NCBI RefSeq assembly: GCF_000718305.1
Contig: NZ_JOFQ01000010.1
Location: forward strand, 62,001-126,000
Length of the DNA: 64,000 bases
DNA from: Streptomyces niger
GTDB taxonomy: Bacteria; Actinomycetota; Actinomycetes; Streptomycetales; Streptomycetaceae
Direction: 5' to 3'
Under the pieces are notes generated by a model. That model was not told the origin of the DNA, ran no database searches, and was given only the letters and a program-made list of their open reading frames with translations. Positions 24,153 to 33,059 of this stretch are shown here, piece after piece (the first letter of the stretch is position 1; each line of letters begins with the position of its first letter). The translations under genes and the position numbers were made by a program.

Positions 24153-26699
24153 TCATGCGAGGCCGAGCGCCCGGGCGAGGTAAGGGGACGTGCGGCTGCC
24201 CTCCGCCGCCGCGACCTCCGCCGGCGGGCCGGCCGCGACCACGCGCCCGCCGTCGGCGCCGCCGCCCGGCCCCAGGTCGATGACGTGGTCGGCGCCCGCG
24301 ACCACGCCCATGTCGTGCTCGACGACGACCACGGTGTTGCCCGCGTCGACCAGGCCGTGCAACTGGCGCAGCAGTACCTCGGTGTCGGCCGGGTGCAGCC
24401 CGGTGGTGGGCTCGTCGAGGAGGTAGAGGGTGTGGCCGCGACGGGTGCGCTGGAGTTCGGTGGCGAGCTTGATGCGCTGGGCCTCGCCGCCGGAGAGTTC
24501 CGTCGCGGGCTGGCCGAGGCGGAGGTAGCCGAGGCCCACCTCCTGGAGCGTGCGCAGGCTGCGGGCCGCGGCGGGGACCTCGGCGAGGAAGTCCGCCGCG
24601 GCGTCCACGGTCATCTCCAGGACCTCGGCGATGTTGCGGTCCCGGTAGGTGATTTCCAGGGTGTCCGGGTTGTAGCGGGCGCCGTGGCAGGCCGTGCACG
24701 GCGCGTACGTACCGGGGAGGAAGAGCAGCTCTACGGCGACGAAGCCCTCGCCCTGGCAGGTCTCGCACCGCCCGGCGGCCACGTTGAAGGAGAAGCGGCC
24801 CGCCTTGTACCCCCGGGCCCGCGCCTCGTCGGTGGCGGCGAAGACCTTCCGTACGGCGTCGAACAGGCCCGTGTACGTGGCGAGGTTGGAGCGCGGGGTG
24901 CGCCCGATGGGCTTCTGGTCGACGCGCACCAGCCGGTCGATCGCGCCCAGCCCCTCGGCGGCGGCCAGTTCGGCCGTGGGGCGGGCCTCGTCGCCGCTCT
25001 CCTCGGCGCCCGCTTCCGGCCGGTCCCCCGCCGCGTCCCCGCCCAGCCGCTCCCGTACCGCGTCCGCGAGCACCCGGGTGACGAGGGTGGACTTGCCGGA
25101 GCCGGAGACGCCGGTGACGGCCGTGAACACCCCGAGGGGGAACTCCGCGTCCAGCCCCCGGAGATTGTGGAGGTGGATGCCGGAGAGGCGCACGGTGCCC
25201 GAAGGCTTGCGCGGCTCGCGCGCGCCGTCGCCACCCGGCCCACCGGTTGCGCCGTTCGGCCCGTCGGAACCACCCCGCACGGAACCACTCCGCACGGAAC
25301 CACTCCGCACGGAACCGCCCCGTCCGTCGAAGAGGAAGCGGCGGGTGAGGGATTCGTCCACCGCCGCGAGGCCGTCGACGGGGCCGCTGTGCAGGACCCG
25401 GCCGCCGTGCTCACCGGCGCGCGGGCCGACGTCCACGAGCCAGTCGGCCCGGCGGACGACGTCCATGTCGTGCTCGACGACGAAGAGGGAGTTGCCCGCC
25501 TCCTTCAGGCGGGTGAGGACGGTCAGCAGGCTTTCGGTGTCGGCCGGGTGCAGGCCCGCGGAGGGCTCGTCCAGGACGTAGACCACGCCGAAGAGGCCGG
25601 AGCGGAGCTGGGTTGCCAAGCGCAGCCGCTGGAGTTCGCCGGCGGAGAGGGTGGGCGCGGGGCGGTCCATGCTGAGGTAGCCGAGGCCCAGTTCGGTGAG
25701 GACCTCGATGCGGGCGACGAGGTCGCGCGCGAGGGTGCCCGCCACGCTCTCCTCGCCGGTGCCCTCGGCCGTCGGCCGCAGCAGCGCGGCGAGCGCCGCG
25801 AGCGGCATCCCGGCCAGCGCGGCGATGTCGTGCCCGGCGAAGGTGACCGCCAGCGCCTCCGGTCGCAGCCGCCGGCCGTCGCACGCCGGGCAGGCCTCGG
25901 AGACCAGGAAGCGCTCGACGCGTCGGCGCTGCGTCTCGCTCTGCGAGTCGGAGAAGGTGTGCAGTACGTAGTGGCGCGCGCTCTGGTACTGGCCCTTGTA
26001 CGGCCGTTGGATGCGCCCGGCCTCGCGTTCCGGGTGCACGGTGACGACCGGCCGCTCCTCGGTGAACAGGATCCAGTCCCGGTCCTGCTGCGGCAGGTCG
26101 CGCCAGGGCCGGTCGATGTCGTATCCGAGCGTGGCGACGATGTCGCGGAGGTTCTTGCCGAGCCAGGCGCCGGGCCAGGCGGCGATGGCGCCCTCGCGGA
26201 CGGAGAGCGCCGGGTCGGGTACGAGGGAGTCCTCGGTGACCCGGTGGACGCGGCCCAGCCCGTGGCATTCGGGGCAGGCGCCCGCCGCGGTGTTGGGCGA
26301 GAAGGCGTCGGAGTCGAGGCGTCCGGTGCTGTCCGCCGGGTAGTCGCCCGCGCGCGAGAAGAGCATGCGCAGGGAGTTGGAGAGCGTGGTGACGGTGCCG
26401 ACGGAGGAGCGGGAGGTGGGGGCGGACCGGCGCTGTTCCAGGGCCACGGCAGGCGGCAGGCCGGTGATCTCCTCGACCCGGGGCGCGCCGACCTGGTGGA
26501 TCAGCCGCCGGGCGTAGGGCGCGACCGATTCGAAGTACCGGCGCTGGGCCTCGGCGTAGAGGGTGCCGAAGGCGAGCGAGGACTTGCCGCTGCCGGAGAC
26601 GCCGGTGAAGACGCAGAAGGCGTCGCGCGGGATGGCCACGTCGACGGCGCGGAGGTTGTGCTCACGGGCGCCGCGCACCCGTACGTAGGCATCGGTCAT
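24153..26699 (-). CDS. UvrA-like ABC ATPase (UvrA2/DrrC type)
   Basis: An 848-residue tandem ABC ATPase. Walker A loops are [12 protein letters not shown] (about residue 35) and [10 protein letters not shown] (about 535), and signature motifs are LSAGELQRL and LSGGEAQRI. Zinc-type Cys pairs remain in CPECHG, CETCQG and CTAC. It is about 100 residues shorter than housekeeping UvrA, as in UvrA2 and drug-resistance UvrA-like proteins that lack the UvrB-binding region. A Gly/Ser/Arg/Val-rich linker with repeated SGSVR units joins the halves. Start is the ATG at 26699; two further in-frame ATGs lie just upstream. Likely role: protection against DNA-binding drugs. Confidence 0.9.
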   Translation of the reverse strand: MTDAYVRVRGAREHNLRAVDVAIPRDAFCVFTGVSGSGKSSLAFGTLYAEAQRRYFESVAPYARRLIHQVGAPRVEEITGLPPAVALEQRRSAPTSRSSVGTVTTLSNSLRMLFSRAGDYPADSTGRLDSDAFSPNTAAGACPECHGLGRVHRVTEDSLVPDPALSVREGAIAAWPGAWLGKNLRDIVATLGYDIDRPWRDLPQQDRDWILFTEERPVVTVHPEREAGRIQRPYKGQYQSARHYVLHTFSDSQSETQRRRVERFLVSEACPACDGRRLRPEALAVTFAGHDIAALAGMPLAALAALLRPTAEGTGEESVAGTLARDLVARIEVLTELGLGYLSMDRPAPTLSAGELQRLRLATQLRSGLFGVVYVLDEPSAGLHPADTESLLTVLTRLKEAGNSLFVVEHDMDVVRRADWLVDVGPRAGEHGGRVLHSGPVDGLAAVDESLTRRFLFDGRGGSVRSGSVRSGSVRGGSDGPNGATGGPGGDGAREPRKPSGTVRLSGIHLHNLRGLDAEFPLGVFTAVTGVSGSGKSTLVTRVLADAVRERLGGDAAGDRPEAGAEESGDEARPTAELAAAEGLGAIDRLVRVDQKPIGRTPRSNLATYTGLFDAVRKVFAATDEARARGYKAGRFSFNVAAGRCETCQGEGFVAVELLFLPGTYAPCTACHGARYNPDTLEITYRDRNIAEVLEMTVDAAADFLAEVPAAARSLRTLQEVGLGYLRLGQPATELSGGEAQRIKLATELQRTRRGHTLYLLDEPTTGLHPADTEVLLRQLHGLVDAGNTVVVVEHDMGVVAGADHVIDLGPGGGADGGRVVAAGPPAEVAAAEGSRTSPYLARALGLA

Positions 26700-26719
26700 G
26701 CCTTCCATGATCCCTGACC

Positions 26720-26820
26720 GGGCCGTGGCCACCCTGCAGGGCTCGGGCCGTGGCCGTCCCGCAGAGCTCGGGCCGTGTGCCCTTCCTGTAGGGATCGGAC
26801 CGTGCCTTCCCGCAGGGATC
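26720..26820. repeat. Four imperfect tandem repeats of about 25 bases
   Basis: Units start at 26720, 26745, 26770 and 26797 (25, 25, 27 and 24 bases). Each begins GG(G/A)CCGTG and ends with CTGCAGGGCTC-like or CCGCAGGGATC-like sequence. They lie directly upstream of the UvrA-like gene, in its promoter/leader region. No coding function is seen. Confidence 0.7.
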
Positions 26821-26876
26821 GGTCGATCGGGGACGCCGGCCGGCCGGCGGGGAGGTGGCCGGCCGACGTCCCCCGT

Positions 26877-28115
26877 TCACTCCCCGCCGACGGCCGCGAG
26901 GAGGCGTGCGTGCGCCTCGTCCCACGGCCCGGGGGTGGCGATCACCGCGCGCAGTCCGCGGATCTGCCGGGGCGGCAGCCCGGCGGCGAGCACGCCGGTG
27001 GCCAGCCCGTCCCGGCCGTAGAGCGCGGCCACCCGGCGCTCGCCGGCGTCCAGGAGGACGGTCTCGGCCCGGTCCGCGCCCGCGAGCACCCCGTACGCCT
27101 GGAGCTTCATCCCGTACTGGTCGGACCAGAAGTACGGGACCGGCGTGAACGGGCGGCGCTCGTCCTCGGTCACGCCCAGCTCGGCGAGCAGGTTGCGGGC
27201 GGCCGTCATGGCCTGCTCGGTGGCGTTCATGCGGTGCTCGATCCGCAGGTGGCGGCCGTGCCCCGGGTGGTACCAGCGGGCCACGTCGCCGGCCGCGTAG
27301 ATCCCGGGCGCCGCGGCGCAGAACTCGTCGCAGCGCAGCCCGTCGGTGGTGTCCAGCGCCGCGTCCGCCCGCAGCCAGTCGACCGCCGGCTCGGAGCCGA
27401 TGGCGACCAGGACGGTGTCGGCCGGCAGCGTGCTGCCGTCGGTGAGCCGGACCCCGGTGACGTGCCCGTCGGCGGTCTCCACGCCGTCCAGGACGCCGGT
27501 CAGCATCCGTACGCCGTGCCGCTCGTGCTCGGTCGCGAGCAGCGTGCCCGTACCGTCGCCGACGAGTCGGCGCATGGGCAGCGGGTCGCGCCCGACGAGC
27601 GTGACCTTGTGGCCCAGTTCGCGGGCGACCGCGGCGGCCTCGCAGCCCAGTACGCCGTTGCCCGCGACGACGAGCCGCCGCTCCGCGCCGGACAGCCAGG
27701 TCTGCAGCCCGAGGGCGTCGTCGAGCGTGCGCAGCGTGTGGATGCCGGCCGTGCCGGCCACGCCCGGCAGCGTCCGGGCCCGGACGCCGGTGGCGACGAT
27801 CACGCCGTCGCACGCCAGCCGCTCGCCGTCCGCGAGGGTGACGGTGCGCGTCCCGGCGTCCAGGGCCGTGGCCCGGGTGCCGAGCCGGAGGTCCAGGTCC
27901 AGCGCGTCGAGCTGGTCCGTGGTGCGCAGCCCCAGCCGGTCGGCCTGCCAGTCGCCGGAGAGCAGCTGCTTGGACAGCGGGGGCCGGTCGTAGGGGAGGT
28001 GCGGCTCGTCGCCGATCAGGGTCAGTGCGCCGGTCCAGCCGCCCCGGCGCAGGGCCTCGACGGCGGCGAGGCCGGCCGCCGAGGCACCGACGACGGCTAT
28101 CCGTCCGTCGGTCAT
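26877..28115 (-). CDS. Ferredoxin reductase (NAD(P)H/FAD oxidoreductase)
   Basis: A 412-residue flavoprotein of the type that reduces P450 ferredoxins. The FAD fold reads IAVVGASAAGLAAVEALR, followed by PYDRPPLSK, the NAD(P)H fold RLVVAGNGVLGCEAAAVA near residue 145, and the second FAD motif GIYAAGDVARWYHP. Its ATG overlaps the ferredoxin stop (ATGA). It is the last gene of the P450-ferredoxin-reductase operon and would pass electrons from NAD(P)H to the ferredoxin at 28112-28306. Confidence 0.93.
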   Translation of the reverse strand: MTDGRIAVVGASAAGLAAVEALRRGGWTGALTLIGDEPHLPYDRPPLSKQLLSGDWQADRLGLRTTDQLDALDLDLRLGTRATALDAGTRTVTLADGERLACDGVIVATGVRARTLPGVAGTAGIHTLRTLDDALGLQTWLSGAERRLVVAGNGVLGCEAAAVARELGHKVTLVGRDPLPMRRLVGDGTGTLLATEHERHGVRMLTGVLDGVETADGHVTGVRLTDGSTLPADTVLVAIGSEPAVDWLRADAALDTTDGLRCDEFCAAAPGIYAAGDVARWYHPGHGRHLRIEHRMNATEQAMTAARNLLAELGVTEDERRPFTPVPYFWSDQYGMKLQAYGVLAGADRAETVLLDAGERRVAALYGRDGLATGVLAAGLPPRQIRGLRAVIATPGPWDEAHARLLAAVGGE

Positions 28116-28306
28116 GCGTGGACCTGGATGGCGGCGGCCGGGCAGATGGCGGCGGCCTCGTGGACCGCGGCGTGCTGCTCGGCGGGCGGCTGGGCGTCCA
28201 GCAGGACGACGATGCCGTCCTCGTCACGCTGGTCGAAGACCTCGGGGGCGACCAGGACGCACTGACCGGCGGCGCAGCACTTGTCTTCGTCGAGGGTGAT
28301 GTTCAT
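28112..28306 (-). CDS. P450-associated ferredoxin
   Basis: A 64-residue single-cluster ferredoxin. Cysteines are in DKCCAAGQCVLVAPEVF and in AICPAAAI, the arrangement of [3Fe-4S] (or labile [4Fe-4S]) ferredoxins encoded beside actinobacterial CYP105 enzymes. The ATG at 28306 gives the family N-terminus MNITLDEDKC and is preceded by AGGAGC. The longer in-frame reading is rejected. It lies between the P450 gene and the reductase gene and overlaps the latter. Confidence 0.95.
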   Translation of the reverse strand: MNITLDEDKCCAAGQCVLVAPEVFDQRDEDGIVVLLDAQPPAEQHAAVHEAAAICPAAAIQVHA

Positions 28307-28365
28307 GGCTTCTTGCTCCTGTGGGGGTTCCGGCCGGAATTCCGGTGGGGTGGTGCGGGTCGGGT

Positions 28366-29586
28366 CTACCAGGTGACGGGCAGCTCGTGACAGCCGTAGA
28401 TCGCCATGTCCGTGCGGAACGGGATGGTCTCGATCGGTACGGCGGGCCGCATCGTCGGGAAGCGGCGGAGCAGGGTCGCGAGGACGACCTGGAGCTCGAC
28501 GCGGGCCAGGGCCTGGCCGAGGCACTGGTGGATGCCGTAGCCGAACGCGACGTGGTGCTGCGCGTTGGGGCGGCAGACGTCGAGCGCGTCGGGGTTCTCG
28601 AAGATCTCCGGGTCGCGGTTGGCGGACGGCACCGCGACCACGACGCCCTCACCGGCGCGGATGAGCTGCCCGCCGATCTCGATGTCCGCGGTGGCGGCGC
28701 GGCGCGGGCCGTTGCGGATGATGCTGTGGAAGCGCAGCAGCTCCTCGACGGCGCCGCGGATCAGCGAGGGGTCCTCGCGCAGCTGCTGCGCGGTCTTCGG
28801 CTCGCCCATCATGCTCAGCGCGGTGAGGCCGATCATGTTGGCGGTGGTCTCGTGCCCGGCGACCAGCAGCAGCGCGGCGAAGCCGATCACGTCGTCGTGG
28901 GTGATCTCCCCGGCGTGCTGCTGCTCGACGATGAGGCGGCTGAGGATGTCGTCGCCCGGGTTCGCCTCCTTGGCGGTGACCAGGCGGTCCAGGTAGTCGC
29001 GCAGCTCGCTGCGGGCGGCGTCGGCCTCCTCCTTGGCGATGGTGCGGGAGAGCAGCTTGCCGGTCAGGCCCTGGAAGAGGGCGTGATCCTCGTAGGGGAC
29101 GCCGAGCAGCAGGCTGATGACGAGGGAGGGGACGGGGAGCGCGAGGGCCTCGACGAGGTCCACCGACTCGGCGCCGTTGAGCTTTGCGGACTGCATCGCG
29201 TCGCAGAGCTCGTCGGTGATCCGCTGGATCTCCGGGCGCAGCGCCTCGACCTTCTTGACCATGAACTCGCGGGTGACCATCCGGCGCAGCCGGGTGTGCT
29301 CCGGCGGGTCCATGCGGATGAAGCCGCGGTTCTGCTGGTTGGCGCCGCCGGTCATGCCGCTGAGCGGGTAGCCCGGGGTGGTCGTGTCGGAGCTGAACCG
29401 GGTGTCGCCGAGGATCGCGCGGATGTCCGCGTACCGGGTGACGAGCCAGGCCCAGGTGCCGTCGGGCAGCGAGATCTTCTTGATCGGCTCCTCGATCCGC
29501 ATCCGGCCGAACTCGGCGGGCGGGTCGAAGGGGCAGCCGGTGGGGGGCTCCACGGGCAGCGGGGCATGGGGGGAAGTGACGGTCAT
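28366..29586 (-). CDS. Cytochrome P450, CYP105-like
   Basis: A 406-residue P450. It has the CYP105-type core RMDPPEHTRLRRMVTREFMV, the I-helix LLVAGHETTANMI, the EELLRFHS K-helix and the haem loop FGYGIHQCLG with Cys355. The end HELPVTW is typical of CYP105. CYP105 enzymes oxidise macrolides, xenobiotics and steroids, and the substrate here is unknown. Ferredoxin and ferredoxin reductase follow in the same operon, so the electron chain is complete. The ATG at 29586 begins the conserved start; the upstream in-frame extension is rejected. A TetR gene lies upstream in the same direction. Confidence 0.95.
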   Translation of the reverse strand: MTVTSPHAPLPVEPPTGCPFDPPAEFGRMRIEEPIKKISLPDGTWAWLVTRYADIRAILGDTRFSSDTTTPGYPLSGMTGGANQQNRGFIRMDPPEHTRLRRMVTREFMVKKVEALRPEIQRITDELCDAMQSAKLNGAESVDLVEALALPVPSLVISLLLGVPYEDHALFQGLTGKLLSRTIAKEEADAARSELRDYLDRLVTAKEANPGDDILSRLIVEQQHAGEITHDDVIGFAALLLVAGHETTANMIGLTALSMMGEPKTAQQLREDPSLIRGAVEELLRFHSIIRNGPRRAATADIEIGGQLIRAGEGVVVAVPSANRDPEIFENPDALDVCRPNAQHHVAFGYGIHQCLGQALARVELQVVLATLLRRFPTMRPAVPIETIPFRTDMAIYGCHELPVTW

Positions 29587-29630
29587 GTCGCTCCTTGCGG
29601 ACACGCGGACGGTGGCGCCGCACTCGGACG

Positions 29631-29670
29631 CTCGCCTAACACTCGTAAACTTACACCCGTAAAAGGCGAG
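29631..29670. promoter_or_regulatory. Inverted repeat in the CYP105-like operon promoter
   Basis: CTCGCCT (29631-29637) and AGGCGAG (29664-29670) form perfect 7-base arms around an AT-rich core that holds two CGTAAA elements, one of them in CGTAAACTTAC. This is a likely operator or promoter core 45-85 bases upstream of the P450 start codon. The TetR protein encoded at 29803-30438 is the obvious candidate ligand. Confidence 0.5.
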
Positions 29671-29802
29671 CAAACGAACCGGGGGCACCCTCAACTCCCT
29701 TCCGGGCAGCGGATAGGGTGGCAATGGTTGCCCATTACAACTCGTCGACCGCACTTCACCCCGTTATCGGACATACGAGGTCATACGGGGGCCGTCGAGC
29801 CC

Positions 29803-30438
29803 TCAGTCGCCGGCCTCCACCCGCTCCAGCAGCAGGCCGAGGATCTCGTCCACGAAGCGGTGCAGGCGCTCGGGGTTCTTCTCCGCCGGCAGCACCTGCC
29901 AGAGCATGACCCGGCCGTGGACCGCCGACCACAGGACGTACGGCGCCTCGTCCCGCGAGCAGCGCACCCGCCAGCCGGCTTCCTCGCAGGCCGCCAGCGC
30001 GTCGTGCAGGCCGCGCACCAGGAGGCCCGCCGGGTGCTGGGCCAGCCGCTCGGGGCCGACCGGGGACTGCCGGGTCTCGTAGAGCAGCCGGTACTTCGCC
30101 GGGTGGTCGATGGCGTACCCGCAGTAGGCCCGCAGCCGGGCCCGCAGCCGCGCCACCGGGTCGCCCTCCGGGACCAGTGCGCCGGCCGCTGCCATGTCCT
30201 CGACCAGCCGCTCGTAGCTGACCTGCATCGTCGCCCAGACCAGCGCGGTCTTGTCGGCGAAGTGCCGATAGATGCTGGGGGCCGCGACGCCCGCCTCGCG
30301 GGCCACGGCGCGCAGGGACAGGGCGTCCTCGCTGCCGACCTGCTCCAGCAGCCGCTCCGTGGCGGTCAGCAGTTCCGCACGCAGCCGGTCACCCTGGCCG
30401 CGCGGGTTCCTGGGCCGTGCGGCCGCGCTCTCCGTCAT
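29803..30438 (-). CDS. TetR/AcrR family transcriptional regulator
   Basis: A 211-residue repressor. The N-terminal HTH covers about residues 20-65, with ALSLRAVAREAGVAAPSIYRHFADKTAL, the standard TetR recognition helix. The C-terminal half is a ligand pocket of the TetR_C_13/33 style (YCGYAIDHPAKYRLLYE). The gene lies directly upstream of, and in the same direction as, the P450-ferredoxin-reductase operon, with 216 bases between. Self-control and control of that operon are likely. Confidence 0.92.
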   Translation of the reverse strand: MTESAAARPRNPRGQGDRLRAELLTATERLLEQVGSEDALSLRAVAREAGVAAPSIYRHFADKTALVWATMQVSYERLVEDMAAAGALVPEGDPVARLRARLRAYCGYAIDHPAKYRLLYETRQSPVGPERLAQHPAGLLVRGLHDALAACEEAGWRVRCSRDEAPYVLWSAVHGRVMLWQVLPAEKNPERLHRFVDEILGLLLERVEAGD

Positions 30439-30546
30439 CGCCGTGCGCCTCTTCCTCGTCCTGGCGGGCCTCAAGAGTTTCACACCCGCACGCCGGAACC
30501 CGCCGCGCGGCCACCCGCCGCCATCGGGACCCGCTACCGTGCGCCC

Positions 30547-31599
30547 ATGCCCGAGCCCCCGCACACCGCCGCCGACACCGGGCCCACCATGGCCCGGCGG
30601 CCCGCCCCCTCCCCTCCCGACCTCTTCCCGCCCGACCTCTTCCCGCCCGGCTCTCTCGTGGCCGAGACCATGGCGCGGCACGCGTCCGGCCGCGCCTGGC
30701 TGGCCCGGCTGCCGCGGCTGGTCGGCGAGGCGGCGGACCACTGGGGGCTGCGCCTGTCGGCACCGTTCGACGGCGGCACCTGCTCCTGGGTGGCCCCGGT
30801 GCGGCGGCCGGACGGCGGCCGGGCGGTCCTGAAGGTGACCTGGCCGCACCGTGAAGCCGCGGGCGAGGCCGCCGCGCTGCGCGCCTGGGACGGCCACGGC
30901 GCGGTACGGCTGCTCGACCACGACCCGACCCGCCACGCACTGCTCCTCGAACGCTGCATCCCGGGCACGCCGCTGCGGGACGCGATACCGGAAGCCGACC
31001 GGCACGGCACTCCCCCGGACACCGCGCTCACCCCCGAAGACGGGCTCGACCGTGCCGCCGAGGTGCTCGACGCACTGTGGCGCGCGCCCCGGCCCCCGGA
31101 CGGCGAGCTGGAGACCGTGGCGGCGGTCTGTGCCGAGTGGTCGGACCTGGTGCGCGAACGCGCGGACCGGCTCCGGCCGCCGTACGACCCCGGTCTGGTG
31201 GCGCTCGGCGCGTCGCTGCTCCGGGAACTGCCCACGACCGCCCGCCGCGAGGTCGTCGTGCACGGCGACCTCAACCCCGGCAACGTGCTGGCCGCCGGCG
31301 GCACCCGTGGCTGGCTCGCCATCGATCCCAAGCCGATGACCGGCGATCCGGGGTACGACCTGTGGCCGCTGGTGACGCAGCTGGACGACCCCTTCGCGCA
31401 CCCGTCGCCGCGCGCGGTGCTCCGCGACCGCCTGCACCGACTCGCCGACCGCCTGGGCGAGCCGCCCGAGCGGATGGCGGCCTGGGGCGCGGCCCGCTCC
31501 GTGGAGAGCGCCCTGTACGCCGCCGCACACGACGACATCGAGGGCGGCACCGAAGAACTGACGGAGGCCCGAGTACTGGCGGAGGTCGCGGGAGTGTGA
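30547..31599 (+). CDS. Aminoglycoside/hydroxyurea phosphotransferase (APH(6)-like)
   Basis: A 350-residue small-molecule kinase of the APH_6_hur family. The catalytic loop is VVHGDLNPGNVL and the metal loop is LAIDPKPMTGDPGYDLWP. The N-lobe has AVLKVTWPH with the ATP-binding Lys. The first 40 residues are Pro-rich with a repeated DLFPP unit and may not be conserved, and a second ATG at 30589 is an alternative start. Family members phosphorylate streptomycin or hydroxyurea. The real substrate is not known, and the gene stands alone. Confidence 0.9.
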   Translation: MPEPPHTAADTGPTMARRPAPSPPDLFPPDLFPPGSLVAETMARHASGRAWLARLPRLVGEAADHWGLRLSAPFDGGTCSWVAPVRRPDGGRAVLKVTWPHREAAGEAAALRAWDGHGAVRLLDHDPTRHALLLERCIPGTPLRDAIPEADRHGTPPDTALTPEDGLDRAAEVLDALWRAPRPPDGELETVAAVCAEWSDLVRERADRLRPPYDPGLVALGASLLRELPTTARREVVVHGDLNPGNVLAAGGTRGWLAIDPKPMTGDPGYDLWPLVTQLDDPFAHPSPRAVLRDRLHRLADRLGEPPERMAAWGAARSVESALYAAAHDDIEGGTEELTEARVLAEVAGV

Positions 31600-31653
31600 C
31601 TACCGGGCTCCCCGCCTCTCGACCCGACCGAGGCCCTGCAGGATATTGGGGGC

Positions 31654-31785
31654 ATGCGTTGGCAAGGCGTACGCCTCTGGGCCGCGCTGGCAGGCCCACT
31701 GTTCGCTGTGCTGATCTTCGCCGTAGGACCGGCCGCACTCAAGGCCGCGAAGCTGCCCTGGCCCCCGTGGGCACTTGTATGCTGA
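31654..31785 (+). CDS. Possible small membrane peptide (43 residues)
   Basis: A short open frame in the gap before the hydrolase gene. It encodes MRWQGVRLWAALAGPLFAVL and continues to a Pro-Trp-rich end, with a single hydrophobic segment of about 20 residues. GGGGGC sits near the ATG. The stop lies 6 bases before the ATG of the next gene, which would suit a leader or coupled peptide. Support is only frame, start context and hydrophobic character. Confidence 0.4.
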   Translation: MRWQGVRLWAALAGPLFAVLIFAVGPAALKAAKLPWPPWALVC

Positions 31786-31791
31786 CCGCGC

Positions 31792-32400
31792 ATGAGACGC
31801 AAGCTCCCGGTGGTCACGGTCTGGGACGAGGCGATGCCCGGTGCGCCGCGTGTCGTCCTCGTGTACGGGCCGCTCGCCTCGGGGGCGGAGGTTTTCGCGG
31901 GGCAGCGAGCGCTGGCCGAGCTCTTCCGGCTGGAGGCGGCAGGGCCCGCGACCGGCACCGGGGACGGGCCCCGTATCGCCGAACTCCTCGGCTACGGGGC
32001 CCACTTGGTGGGTCATTGCACGGGTGCGACGGCTGCCCTGTACGCGGCGGCGACGGCCCCGCACGCCGTACGCTCGCTCACCCTGATCGAGCCCTGCGCC
32101 GTGCGGGCCACCCCGGGCGGACTCCACGGCGCGCCCCCTCGGTCCGCGCCCCTGGACCCGCGCGTCCGCCCCGCCACACTGCTCACCGCCGCCTGGCCCA
32201 AGCTGGTCGTCAACGGTGCGCCCGGCGGCCCGTACGACGCGCGCCGCGGCTGCGTCCACCCGACCCCGCCCGGCTACGGCGAACAGCTGGCCGACGCGCT
32301 CGGCGCGCGTCACCTGCGGGTGGACGACGCGGGCCACGCCCCGCAGCGCGACCGGCCCGGGCCGGTGAATGCGGCACTGCGGCGTCTCTGGCAGGGGTGA
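31792..32400 (+). CDS. Alpha/beta hydrolase-like protein with Cys elbow
   Basis: A 202-residue short alpha/beta hydrolase. The nucleophile elbow is GHCTG, with Cys76 in place of Ser, and the candidate catalytic His is in DDAGHAPQRD near the end. The lid region is short. A Cys elbow is known in dienelactone hydrolase, but the rest does not look like that family. It could be an altered or inactive member. The following gene is convergent. Confidence 0.65.
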   Translation: MRRKLPVVTVWDEAMPGAPRVVLVYGPLASGAEVFAGQRALAELFRLEAAGPATGTGDGPRIAELLGYGAHLVGHCTGATAALYAAATAPHAVRSLTLIEPCAVRATPGGLHGAPPRSAPLDPRVRPATLLTAAWPKLVVNGAPGGPYDARRGCVHPTPPGYGEQLADALGARHLRVDDAGHAPQRDRPGPVNAALRRLWQG

Positions 32401-32417
32401 CCGGCCCAGCGCCGGGC

Positions 32418-33059
32418 TCAGCCCGCCCGCAGGGCGGCCAGCTGCTCAGCGAACGGCACGACGTCATCGAGGTCATCGGCCCCGTGCGTCGCCGGGGTGC
32501 CCGTGCTGCCGCGCACCAGGCCGGCCAGTTCCTCCGCCGCCCGTTCGACGCGTTCCGTGAGCGCGCCGCCGGGGCCGCTGCCGCCCGTGCCCCAGTCCTC
32601 GGACGCGGCGTACACCGCGGTCGGTACGACCATCGCGCGCAGGTACGCGAAGAGCGGGCGCAGCGCGTGCTCCAGGGCGAGCGAGTGCCGTGCGGTGCCG
32701 CCGGTGGCTGCGATCAGTACGGGCTTGCCGGTGAGTGCGGTGTGGTCGATGACGTCGAAGAAGGACTTGAACAGGCCGCTGTAGGAGGCGGTGAAGATCG
32801 GCGTGACGGCGATGAGCCCGTCCGCCGCCGTCACCGCTTCGATCGCCTCGCCCAGCGCGGGCGAGGGGAAGCCGGTCACCATGTTGTGCGCGATGTCGGT
32901 GGCCAGGTCGCGCAGTTCGATCACGCGGACCTCCACCGGCCGGGCCGTGCCGTCCGCCGCGCGCTGCCGGGTGGCCTCGGCCAGCCGGTCGGCGAGCAGG
33001 CGGGTGGACGAGGGCACACCCAGGCCGGCCGAGACGGCCACGATCGTCAGGGGCTTCAT
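32418..33059 (-). CDS. NADPH-dependent FMN reductase (CE1759 family)
   Basis: A 213-residue flavodoxin-like reductase. It has the phosphate-binding start IVAVSAGLGVPSSTRLLADRL and the flavin loop VTPIFTASYSGLFKSFFDVI. The pattern fits the LLM-partnered FMN reductases (CE1759 type) found beside CE1758-type luciferase-like monooxygenases, which is exactly the context here. Its ATG overlaps the stop of the monooxygenase gene (ATGA). It would supply FMNH2 to the monooxygenase. Confidence 0.9.
   Translation of the reverse strand: MKPLTIVAVSAGLGVPSSTRLLADRLAEATRQRAADGTARPVEVRVIELRDLATDIAHNMVTGFPSPALGEAIEAVTAADGLIAVTPIFTASYSGLFKSFFDVIDHTALTGKPVLIAATGGTARHSLALEHALRPLFAYLRAMVVPTAVYAASEDWGTGGSGPGGALTERVERAAEELAGLVRGSTGTPATHGADDLDDVVPFAEQLAALRAG

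Noticed and set aside
23823..26717. 964-codon open frame on the plus strand
   Set aside because: Antisense to the UvrA-like gene and EF-hand gene. No domain pattern.
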